Shown here piece after piece: positions 1-5,798 of a stretch of 7,500 nucleotides of DNA. The position numbers and the translations under genes were made by a program. Each line of letters opens with the position of its first letter. Within the stretch, counting starts at the first letter, position 1. Origin of the DNA: an uncultured Mollicutes bacterium (GTDB taxonomy: Bacteria; Bacillota_I; Bacilli_A; MAG-NZ); NCBI GenBank assembly GCA_913064935.1, contig CAJYBF010000046.1:1-7500 (forward strand), read 5' to 3'. The notes beneath the pieces are model-generated. The model was not told where the DNA came from, did not search any database, and saw only the letters and a list, made by a program, of their open reading frames with translations.

Positions 1-1060
1 TGTAAGTAAAAAAGAAGGTACAGAGTCAGATTGTGGAGATATAGAATAGTTTACTGGGTATAGTTATAGTTTGATTGGTGATACAATATGTAATCAAGTT
101 TATCCAGAACCAATGGAAACTATAGAAATTGAATAACCTACTATGTCAATGAAGTTCGTGGTAAATGATTCTCCATTTGCAGGACTATCAGGAAAATACG
201 TTACATCTAGAGAAATAATGGAACGAGTTGATAAAGAACTAGAGACAAACGTAGTACTACGAGTTTAGTGTTTAGGTGCTAGTGGTGGATTAAAAGTATC
301 TGGACGTGGAGAATTACACTTAAGTATCTTAATAGAGAAAATGAGAAGAGAAGGATATGAGTTATGTGTATCTAAGCCTGAAGTTCTTTTAAAAGAAGTT
401 GACGGTAAAGTACATGAACCATTTGAAAAAGTAATAGTAAGTGTTCCAAATGAATATGCAGGTGGTGTTATAAGCCAACTTAATGTTCGAAAAGGAATAA
501 TGAGTCTTATGGATAATGATGGTAGCTACACTAAGTTAGAATATTTAGTGCCAACACGTGGATTAATTGGATATAGAAGTGAATTTATAAACACAACTCA
601 CGGATATGGTATTATGGAAAAATCATTTGATAGTTACAATCCTTATGCTGGAAAAATTCAATCTAGAGCTAACGGTGTATTCATCGCTAAAGAAGATGGT
701 AAGACTATGACCTATTCTTTATTGGCACTAAGTGAACGAGGTGTAATGTTCGTTGACCCTGCTACCAAGGTTTATACAGGAATGCTAGTTGGGATGAACA
801 GTCGTGATAATGACTTAGTAGTTAACCCATGTAAGAATAAAGTATTATCTGCAATGAGAACTTCAGGTACAGATAATTATGAAAAATTGAAGGAAATAAA
901 AAGATTTACTTTGGAACAAGCGTTAGAGTTCATTGAGCAAGACGAACTTGTTGAGATAACACCAGATGATATCAGATTAAGAAAGAAAATTCTTGTTGAG
1001 AATCTTCGAAAGAGAGCTAACAAAACCTTGAAATGGGATATGGAAATCTCTAATTCATAG
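1..1060 (+). pseudogene. typA: Decayed translational GTPase TypA/BipA (3' part, three in-frame stops)
   Basis: Reading frame 2 translates into recognisable TypA/BipA, a ribosome-associated GTPase of the EF-G type. In order it shows the end of domain II (IGDTIC at about 80-97), the domain III start ([20 protein letters not shown]), SGRGELHLSILIE just before 341, then MRREGYEL, the EF-G-like domain V (VPTRGLIGYRSEF) and the TypA C-terminal domain ending in DDIRLRKKIL. The frame is broken by TAG at 47-49, TAA at 134-136 and TAG at 266-268, with no indel between them. Around the last stop the usual VEETDSPDAF stretch reads V-stop-CLGASGGL. The G domain would lie upstream of the window and cannot be judged. 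A full-length protein cannot be made without reading through three stops, so I call it a pseudogene. Sequencing or assembly error is the main alternative. The terminator after it is intact. Confidence 0.85.
341..1060 (+). CDS. Residual C-terminal TypA open frame (possibly translated)
   Basis: This is the uninterrupted part of the decayed typA gene, 239 codons from ATG to TAG. It covers the end of domain III, domain V and the TypA-specific C-terminal domain, and lacks the GTPase domain. ATG 341 is the first possible start after the last stop at 266. Upstream there is only a weak AGAGAA at 333-338, not a real Shine-Dalgarno, so efficient independent translation is doubtful. Residue conservation stays high through this part (GLIGYRSEF, the alternating charges of the C-terminal helix), which is why it is listed separately. 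A gene finder would call it a gene. It is more probably just the better preserved end of the pseudogene. If made, the fragment could still contact the ribosome but could not hydrolyse GTP; that is inference. Confidence 0.3.
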   Translation: MRREGYELCVSKPEVLLKEVDGKVHEPFEKVIVSVPNEYAGGVISQLNVRKGIMSLMDNDGSYTKLEYLVPTRGLIGYRSEFINTTHGYGIMEKSFDSYNPYAGKIQSRANGVFIAKEDGKTMTYSLLALSERGVMFVDPATKVYTGMLVGMNSRDNDLVVNPCKNKVLSAMRTSGTDNYEKLKEIKRFTLEQALEFIEQDELVEITPDDIRLRKKILVENLRKRANKTLKWDMEISNS

Positions 1061-1070
1061 AAATAACTTG

Positions 1071-1097
1071 GAAGTTATATGATTATGACTTCTTTTT
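1071..1097 (+). terminator. Rho-independent terminator after typA
   Basis: The left arm GAAGTTATA (1071-1079) pairs with TATGACTTC (1084-1092) through a TGAT loop. This gives a 9-bp stem with one T-G wobble, and TTTTT follows at 1093-1097. It sits 11 nt after the typA stop and isolates the decayed gene from the operon that follows. A shorter overlapping hairpin (ATAACT/AGTTAT, 1063-1078) could compete with it, but has no T tract of its own. Confidence 0.85.
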
Positions 1098-1138
1098 CTA
1101 TGGCGTTCATTGGTATTTAGGAGAAAACACTGTCGAAG

Positions 1139-1149
1139 TATGATAAAAT
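1139..1149 (+). promoter_or_regulatory. Predicted extended -10 promoter for the GGDEF-yjdM-racemase operon
   Basis: TATGATAAAAT matches the Gram-positive extended -10 form, TRTG + N + hexamer, with the hexamer TAAAAT at 1144-1149. It lies between the typA terminator and the next gene, where a promoter is expected. I find no good -35 hexamer at 16-18 bp, which is tolerated when a TRTG element is present. The start of transcription would be near 1156, leaving a leader of about 40 nt. A nearly identical 11-mer precedes the gene at 6691. Confidence 0.45.
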
Positions 1150-1196
1150 TATATATAGAAAAAAAATGCAGATAAAATATTAATTGGAGTGTTGAC

Positions 1197-2336
1197 ATGA
1201 GAATAGAAGATGTTTATAAATTTGATATTAATTTTTATGCTTTCTTATTACTTGGATTATTACTTTTTATAATATATATAAAAAAATATGTAGTTGATTA
1301 CCACAGAACTTTATTTAAAAGAATGATAATTATTAATATGGCTATGCTTGTTATAGAAGTCTTAGCATGGGTATTCGACGGGATTGTGTCTCCTGAAGCG
1401 TTTTTCCTTAATTACGCATTCAACTGGCTGCTTATTTTCCTAGAACCTGTGATGGCTTCTATGTGGGTATCGTACGTTGATTATAAGATTAATGAATCAA
1501 GGAAGCGCCTTAAGAAGAGACTTTATTATCTTCACGCTTCGATATTAGGATTTGTGATTCTAATTGTTAATATATTCTATCCAGTTGCGTTTGAAATAGA
1601 CAGTAATAATGTTTACCATAGAGGTTCATTACTTTGGATAATTTTAGTATATGTATTTGCGATGATCGTGTACAGTGTGATAATTTCGTTTAAAAACAGA
1701 CAAGTCTTAACTGGTAGCATGCTTGTTGGAATTTCGTTGTTTGCATTAATTCCAGTTGTTAGCTCATTAGTTCAAATGCTTGTGTATGGAGTGATTCTAC
1801 ATTGGGCACTAGCAGCTCTTGGAATTGTATTTGCTTATCTATTACTTGAGACTATAAGTAATTCAAAAGATTATCTTACTCTACTACAAACAAGGTCGAA
1901 ATCAGATGAATATATAAAAAGTAAAATTGAAATGGAACATACATTTGGCGTTATTATGATCGATTTGGATAATTTTAAAGTTATGAATGATGAATATGGT
2001 CACAAAAATGGAGATAATATTTTGTTCCACTTTTCAAAGATTTTAATTGACACGTTTAGTGAAAGTGGATTTGTAGCTAGATACGGTGGGGATGAGTTTA
2101 TAATCACCTTTGATCAATCTGTTAGAAAAACAGATCTTATGTACAAACAAGAGATTAAAGAAAGAATATTAAGTTATGATAAATTTGATTTGTTGAGTCA
2201 ACTTAAGTTTAGTTTTGGATCAACATATTATAAGCCTGAGGAACCCCAAACGATGGACGAACTTATGTTCGAGGTAGACAGATTAATGTATCTTGATAAA
2301 GGTAAGAATCTTACAAGAAGAACGTCAGATAAGTAA
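1197..2336 (+). CDS. Membrane-bound diguanylate cyclase (7-TM sensor + GGDEF)
   Basis: This 379-residue protein probably makes cyclic di-GMP from two GTP at the membrane. Residues 1-222 carry about seven hydrophobic segments (roughly 11-29, 43-60, 71-93, 113-132, 144-165, 174-199, 201-220), resembling the 7-TM input regions of sensor kinases and cyclases; the ligand is unknown. The GGDEF domain follows from about 225: DYLTLLQTR at 225-233, the metal and substrate motif DLDNFK at 256-261, NDEYGHKNGD at 264-273, and an intact RYGGDEF with GGDEF at 297-301. The inhibitory I-site (RxxD just upstream) is missing: the R and D positions are Ser288 and Gly291. The C-terminal end of the domain (VDRLMYLDKGKN) is a loose version of the usual motif. 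GGAG at 1186-1189 is 7 nt before ATG 1197. It is the first gene of a probable operon with yjdM and a racemase. Confidence 0.9.
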   Translation: MRIEDVYKFDINFYAFLLLGLLLFIIYIKKYVVDYHRTLFKRMIIINMAMLVIEVLAWVFDGIVSPEAFFLNYAFNWLLIFLEPVMASMWVSYVDYKINESRKRLKKRLYYLHASILGFVILIVNIFYPVAFEIDSNNVYHRGSLLWIILVYVFAMIVYSVIISFKNRQVLTGSMLVGISLFALIPVVSSLVQMLVYGVILHWALAALGIVFAYLLLETISNSKDYLTLLQTRSKSDEYIKSKIEMEHTFGVIMIDLDNFKVMNDEYGHKNGDNILFHFSKILIDTFSESGFVARYGGDEFIITFDQSVRKTDLMYKQEIKERILSYDKFDLLSQLKFSFGSTYYKPEEPQTMDELMFEVDRLMYLDKGKNLTRRTSDK

Positions 2337-2349
2337 AAGGAGATAAGAA

Positions 2350-2691
2350 ATGTCTACTATACCAAAATGTCCTAAATGTAATTCTGAATATGTTTACGAG
2401 GATAGAGGTTCTTTTGTTTGTCCCGAATGCGGACATGAATGGGTTGAAAGTAATATAGAACTTGAAGTCCATGAATATGAATTGATAAAAGATGTCAATG
2501 GAAATATCTTAACCGACGGGGATTCAGTAACAATTATCAAGGATCTTAAAGTTAAGGGTAGTTCGTCTGTACTTAAGATTGGAAAAAAAGTTAAGAATAT
2601 ACGATTAGTTAACGGAGATCACAATATCGATTGTAAAATTGATGGCTTTGGACCTATGAAATTGAAATCGATTTTTGTTAAGAAACTATAA
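2350..2691 (+). CDS. yjdM: Zinc-ribbon protein YjdM (PhnA family)
   Basis: This small soluble protein of 113 residues has the full length of its family. The N-terminal zinc ribbon has CPKC at residues 7-10 and CPEC at 24-27, giving four cysteines for one Zn. The highly conserved beta domain follows, with [29 protein letters not shown] (residues 63-78), KVKNIRLV and [13 protein letters not shown]. The family was first named PhnA after an Escherichia coli gene near the phosphonate genes, but it is not the phosphonoacetate hydrolase, and its role is not established. No phosphonate genes are seen here. AAAGGAG at 2336-2342 lies 7 nt before the ATG, and the gap to the cyclase gene is 13 nt, so the two are probably co-transcribed. 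Family assignment is secure; function is not. Confidence 0.93.
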   Translation: MSTIPKCPKCNSEYVYEDRGSFVCPECGHEWVESNIELEVHEYELIKDVNGNILTDGDSVTIIKDLKVKGSSSVLKIGKKVKNIRLVNGDHNIDCKIDGFGPMKLKSIFVKKL

Positions 2692-2697
2692 AATTAC

Positions 2698-2702
2698 GGA
2701 GG
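2698..2702 (+). promoter_or_regulatory. Ribosome binding site fixing the racemase start at 2708
   Basis: GGAGG ends 5 nt before ATG 2708. The longer open frame from ATG 2675 would overlap yjdM by 17 nt and add 11 residues ([11 protein letters not shown]) absent from the family, whose proteins begin at MKTIGLIGGMSWESS. The site therefore decides the shorter start. Confidence 0.85.
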
Positions 2703-2707
2703 ATAAT

Positions 2708-3403
2708 ATGAAGACAATAGGATTAATAGGTGGAATGAGTTGGGAATCTTCATTAGAGTATTATAGAGTTATTAACGAGGAAACTAAACTTCAACTTGGT
2801 GATACTCACTCAGCTGAATGCTTGATGTATTCTTTTGATTTTCATTATGTTGATAAGCTTCAGCATAAAGGTGATTGGAAAAAGCTCACTGATGAAATGG
2901 TCAAGCAGGCAAGTAATCTTAAGAAGGCTGGAGCAGAGTTTATAGTGATTTGCACAAACACTATGCACTTAATGGCTGGAAGTATTGAGGAGAAAACTGG
3001 ATTAAAAGTTTTACATATAGCTGATGCTGCTGGTGAAGAGATAAAGAGAAAAGGATTAACTAAAGTAGCTTTGCTAGGTACTAAGTTTACTATGCAAGGA
3101 GATTTTTATAAGAGTGTACTAAGAGAAAGACATAATATTGAAGTTATTGTACCTAATGAGAGTGATATGATGATCATTCACAATATAATATATAAAGAAC
3201 TAATTTTAGGAAAAATAGATTCTTTAAGTAAAATGAAATATGTTGAAATTATTAATAAGCTTCAAAGTGAAGGTGCTCAAGGAGTAATACTAGGATGTAC
3301 AGAAATACCTTTATTAGTTAAACAAGAGGATGTATCAATTCCTGTATTTGATACAGCCACAATACATTCAAAAGCAGCGGTGAGATATTCACTTACTAAA
3401 TAG
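2708..3403 (+). CDS. YgeA-like amino-acid racemase (Asp/Glu racemase superfamily)
   Basis: This cytoplasmic, cofactor-independent racemase has 231 residues, the usual length. It begins with MKTIGLIGGMSWESS and carries both catalytic cysteines: Cys82 in ICTNTMH (residues 81-87) and Cys197 in GCTEI (residues 196-200). LGT near 123-125 and PVFDTATIH at 212-220 are also family landmarks. The pattern is very close to Escherichia coli YgeA, a broad-specificity amino-acid racemase acting for example on homoserine, rather than to strict aspartate or glutamate racemase (MurI). It could supply D-amino acids for the wall or for signalling; the substrate cannot be read from sequence. It follows yjdM by 16 nt with a strong Shine-Dalgarno and is probably the last gene of that operon, although no clear terminator follows. 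Confidence 0.9.
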   Translation: MKTIGLIGGMSWESSLEYYRVINEETKLQLGDTHSAECLMYSFDFHYVDKLQHKGDWKKLTDEMVKQASNLKKAGAEFIVICTNTMHLMAGSIEEKTGLKVLHIADAAGEEIKRKGLTKVALLGTKFTMQGDFYKSVLRERHNIEVIVPNESDMMIIHNIIYKELILGKIDSLSKMKYVEIINKLQSEGAQGVILGCTEIPLLVKQEDVSIPVFDTATIHSKAAVRYSLTK

Positions 3404-3589
3404 AAGAAGGATATTAATTGTTGAAGAGAAGTAAACTTGTTGCCTTTGATTACATTATTTATTTGATGATGTTTTCTTTATGTCAGCATTTTTCTTTGAT
3501 TTTTGGTTTATTTTATTAAAAATGAGTAGGGTGTGTGTCATTAAAGTTATTTAATAATGAGCTCTATGTGAAAGGCGGATTTTAAGTTT
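3404..3589 (+). other. Intergenic gap between two probable operons
   Basis: These 186 nt separate the racemase from the hydrolase. They are T-rich on the + strand in the middle (about 3470-3517). The only inverted repeat I see is CATTTTT (3487-3493) with AAAAATG (3518-3524), 24 nt apart and not followed by a T tract, so it is not a convincing terminator. A weak AT-rich -10 candidate (TTTAATAAT, 3550-3558) lies 31 nt before the hydrolase start, without a good -35. A 33-codon micro-ORF with a Shine-Dalgarno is listed separately. Confidence 0.6.
3418..3519 (+). CDS. Possible 33-residue membrane micro-protein
   Basis: A TTG-started frame reads MLKRSKLVAFDYIIYLMMFS then LCQHFSLIFGLFY, ending in TAA. 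It has a positively charged N-terminus (K3, R4, K6) followed by a hydrophobic run of about 25 residues, as in single-pass small membrane proteins. AAGAAGG at 3404-3410 sits 7 nt before the TTG, directly behind the racemase stop, so it could be translated from the same transcript. Against it: the region is T-rich, which by itself produces hydrophobic codons (Phe, Leu, Ile); the start is TTG; and I recognise no family. An alternative start is TTG 3421. It could equally be the relic of a larger membrane protein or simply non-coding. Confidence 0.2.
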   Translation: MLKRSKLVAFDYIIYLMMFSLCQHFSLIFGLFY

Positions 3590-4525
3590 ATGAGAGAAAT
3601 GAAGTTAAAAGATAGCTATGATAATATTTTAAATGTTTACATATGGGATGATGTCGAAAACCCTAAGGGTGTATTTCAATTAGTACACGGAATTAATGAA
3701 CATGGGTTGAGATATGTAGAATTGGCTGATTTCCTTAGTTCTAAAGGATATATTGTTTATATTAATGATCATGTTTCTCAAGGAAAGAGTAGAACTCCTC
3801 AAGATGGAGATGTAGTTTACTTTGGTAAAAGAGGAGATGAAGTTTTACTGGATGGAGTAAACGTAGTTAAAGAGCAGATCAAGTCTGATTATCCAAATCA
3901 CTTAATCTATGCTTTTGGACATAGTTTAGGTTCTATCATATTAAGAAATTATATGATTGATTGCGATAATGAATATGAGAAAATAATACTCAACGGAGCA
4001 GGTTTACAAGACACAAAAGGGCTTGCTGTTGCGGTGCTAGTTGGAAATGTGCTCAAATTATTTAGACGTAAGAAACCATCTAAGTTCTTTGATAGTATTT
4101 TTAGACAAACTCAACTGAAATTAAATGAAAAAGTTAAGATTGATCACTTCATTGAATGGTTAACCAGAGATAAAGAAAAGAGTGAGTTGAACAAACAAGA
4201 TAAACTTTTGTTTATCAGTTTATCAGTTTCTGTTTTTGTGGATATGTTGTATTTAATACTCAAAATTAATAAGCATGATAATATTGAATCCCTGAAATTT
4301 AATAATCCAGTACTACTTCTGAGTGGAACGCATGATCCATCAACGAATTTTGGGCAAGATACTGTCTTACTTAATAATCTTTTCAATAAGAATGGAGTAA
4401 ATTCAAAAGTGATTCTATATCCTGAAGGAAGACACGATACCCTTCAAGAAGTAAATAGAAGAGATGTATTTAATGATATTATCAATTTTGTAGAAAATCC
4501 GGTGGAGGATAATTATGAAAGTTAA
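3590..4525 (+). CDS. Alpha/beta hydrolase, monoacylglycerol-lipase type (serine aminopeptidase S33 fold)
   Basis: This 311-residue esterase or lipase probably acts on acylglycerols or other small esters in the cytoplasm or at the inner membrane face. The oxyanion-hole region is LVHGINEH (residues 31-38). DHVSQGKSR (60-68) stands where the family has DHRGHGRS. The nucleophile elbow is GHSLG at 110-114, with Ser112 as nucleophile. The acid is Asp249 in SGTHDPS, and the catalytic His is His282 in EGRHDTL, so the triad is complete. Between them residues about 140-235 form a long lid or cap with basic patches (RRKKPSK) and a hydrophobic run at 206-225 that could approach a membrane or lipid substrate. 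The start at 3590 is preceded by AAAGGCGGA (3571-3579), a mediocre Shine-Dalgarno at long spacing; ATG 3599 is an alternative. The last 11 nt overlap the cupin gene, suggesting coupled translation. Confidence 0.88.
   Translation: MREMKLKDSYDNILNVYIWDDVENPKGVFQLVHGINEHGLRYVELADFLSSKGYIVYINDHVSQGKSRTPQDGDVVYFGKRGDEVLLDGVNVVKEQIKSDYPNHLIYAFGHSLGSIILRNYMIDCDNEYEKIILNGAGLQDTKGLAVAVLVGNVLKLFRRKKPSKFFDSIFRQTQLKLNEKVKIDHFIEWLTRDKEKSELNKQDKLLFISLSVSVFVDMLYLILKINKHDNIESLKFNNPVLLLSGTHDPSTNFGQDTVLLNNLFNKNGVNSKVILYPEGRHDTLQEVNRRDVFNDIINFVENPVEDNYES
4504..4508 (+). promoter_or_regulatory. Cupin ribosome binding site inside the hydrolase gene
   Basis: GGAGG lies within the last codons of the hydrolase gene, 6 nt before the cupin ATG at 4515; the hydrolase stop (4523-4525) comes after the cupin start. 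This arrangement favours translational coupling. The local string GGAGGATAAT before ATG is shared with the racemase start (2698-2707). Confidence 0.8.
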
Positions 4526-4883
4526 AAATATAAATAAATCATTCAAGAAGGTAGAGGAACTCTGCTCGCCTAGGGTTATTTCAAGTGTTGAGAATTGTTA
4601 TATAAAAATAGCAAAAGTCAAAGGAAAACTACCTATGCATGTTCACGATAACGAGGATGAACTATTTATAATCCATAGGGGAACAATGATTTTAGAAGTT
4701 GAGGGCAAGAAATTCGATTTAGTCGAGGGAGATATCTTTTTGGTTGAAAAAGGAAAACCTCATCGACCAATTGCTGATGAAATTTGTGAAGTTATTTTAG
4801 TAGAAAAGAAAAGCACTGCCCATACTGGTGATCAAGATACAACTATTACACGAACGATAGAAGAGCAACTTAGGTCTCTTTGA
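4515..4883 (+). CDS. Small single-domain cupin protein
   Basis: This 122-residue protein is one conserved beta-barrel (cupin_2 type). Motif 1 is seen as G37-KLPM-HVH-DNEDE-LFIIHR-G56, giving metal ligands His42, His44 and Glu49. Motif 2 is EGDIFLVEKGKPH, giving the fourth ligand His83, so the usual 3-His/1-Glu metal site is complete. The usual proline of motif 2 is Glu78 and the usual Asn after the His is not conserved. The tail TAHTGDQDT resembles stand-alone cupins of unknown substrate found in many Bacillota. The metal and reaction cannot be deduced; a sugar- or small-molecule-binding or dioxygenase-like role is possible. It overlaps the hydrolase by 11 nt and precedes a GNAT gene by 13 nt. 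It ends in TGA followed at once by in-frame TAA. Confidence 0.88.
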   Translation: MKVKNINKSFKKVEELCSPRVISSVENCYIKIAKVKGKLPMHVHDNEDELFIIHRGTMILEVEGKKFDLVEGDIFLVEKGKPHRPIADEICEVILVEKKSTAHTGDQDTTITRTIEEQLRSL

Positions 4884-4896
4884 TAAAGGTGATAAG

Positions 4897-5718
4897 ATGA
4901 TAAGGTTACTAAAATATGAAGATAACAACACTGTCCTAGAATACTTAAATAAGGACCCCTTATTTAATCTATTTATGATTAGTGATGTAGAGAGTTTTGG
5001 ATATGATTCTGAATTTCAAAAAGTGTGGGGAGAGTATGAAGATGACTCGCTAGTCGCAATCCTTTTATACTATCGCAAAAGTTTTGTTTATTATAGTGAA
5101 TTGGTTAGAAAAGTAGAGCCATTTGTAGAGGTGATAAAGCAACACGAATTTAATTACATAAATGGAAATAAGGAAATTGTTGAGAGTTTCATGTTCTATT
5201 TTCCCAGCTTAAAGGTTAAGGACATGAATTACGCATTGCTTGATTCTTTTAATCTTAAGATGAATGATGATGTTGATATATTGCAAATCAATACTTACAA
5301 GGAGTATTGTGAACACTGGGATTTACTGAACACTATAGAGGATTTTATGGGTGAGGATATCAAGGACAGAGATAGCTATGCTAGACATTCTGAGGAACTG
5401 ACGATAAACGGCTCAAAGAGAACATATTGCGTCAATATAAAGGGTAAAATGATCTCAGTAGCATCTACTGTTGCTGAAAACAACGATAACGCTATGGTTA
5501 TTAGTGTTGCAACGTTAAAAGAGTATCGCAAGATGGGTTATTCTACAGCTATTATGAAAAGACTCTGCGATGATTTCATAAACGAAAAGAGAAAATCCTT
5601 GTGCTTGTTTTATGATAATTTAGAAGCGGGAAAAATGTATAGGCGATTAGGATTCAAAGATATAGGTACTTTTAGATTGTATAAGAAGGTGAACAGTAAA
5701 CAAATAAAAGACAATTAA
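4897..5718 (+). CDS. GNAT-family N-acetyltransferase (first of a tandem pair)
   Basis: This 273-residue cytoplasmic acetyl-CoA-dependent transferase probably acetylates an amine of a small molecule or protein. The catalytic GNAT domain is C-terminal, about residues 125-265. The beta-4 strand and acetyl-CoA pyrophosphate loop are VISVATLKEYRKMGYS (201-216), a version of R/QxxGxG/A with Arg211 and Gly214. YDNLEAGKMYRRLGFKDIG at 239-257 is the typical motif B with the YxxLGF ending. The N-terminal 120 residues (FNLFMISDVESFGY at 23-36) are shared with its paralogue and may be a degenerate GNAT half; that is inference. AAAGG at 4885-4889 is 7 nt before the ATG. It is probably the last gene of the hydrolase-cupin unit; no terminator is visible after it, and transcription may run on into the second copy. 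The acceptor substrate is unknown. Confidence 0.88.
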   Translation: MIRLLKYEDNNTVLEYLNKDPLFNLFMISDVESFGYDSEFQKVWGEYEDDSLVAILLYYRKSFVYYSELVRKVEPFVEVIKQHEFNYINGNKEIVESFMFYFPSLKVKDMNYALLDSFNLKMNDDVDILQINTYKEYCEHWDLLNTIEDFMGEDIKDRDSYARHSEELTINGSKRTYCVNIKGKMISVASTVAENNDNAMVISVATLKEYRKMGYSTAIMKRLCDDFINEKRKSLCLFYDNLEAGKMYRRLGFKDIGTFRLYKKVNSKQIKDN

Positions 5719-5721
5719 CTA

Positions 5722-5750
5722 TTGAATTTATGAACATGATAGTGTATATT
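5722..5750 (+). promoter_or_regulatory. Predicted sigma-A promoter for the second GNAT gene
   Basis: TTGAAT (5722-5727) and TATATT (5745-5750) are separated by exactly 17 bp. Each matches the housekeeping consensus at most positions. The predicted transcript would start near 5757 with a leader of about 40 nt. It lies in the 80-nt gap between the two GNAT genes, so the second copy can be expressed apart from the hydrolase-cupin-GNAT unit. Confidence 0.5.
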
Positions 5751-5798
5751 CTTTATAAGTCAAATTGAATAACTAATAACAAATAATGGGGTGTAGAT

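Noticed and set aside
47..268. Stop-codon reassignment or programmed readthrough in typA
   Set aside because: Both TAG and TAA occur in the frame, while intact genes in the window end in TAA or TAG. Neighbouring residues at conserved TypA positions are also altered, so decay explains the stops better.
2350..2691. Phosphonate-degradation gene, from the old name PhnA
   Set aside because: The YjdM/PhnA zinc-ribbon family is distinct from phosphonoacetate hydrolase, and no phosphonate transport or lyase genes are present.
2675..2707. Longer racemase start at ATG 2675
   Set aside because: It overlaps yjdM by 17 nt, adds residues foreign to the family, and lacks a ribosome binding site as good as GGAGG before ATG 2708.
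3487..3524. CATTTTT/AAAAATG inverted repeat as a terminator of the racemase operon
   Set aside because: The stem is only 7 AT-rich base pairs, the loop is 24 nt and no T tract follows.
4144..4386. 80-codon open frame on the - strand
   Set aside because: It lies wholly inside the hydrolase gene in antisense, has no recognisable domain and no Shine-Dalgarno support, and is a shadow of the real gene.
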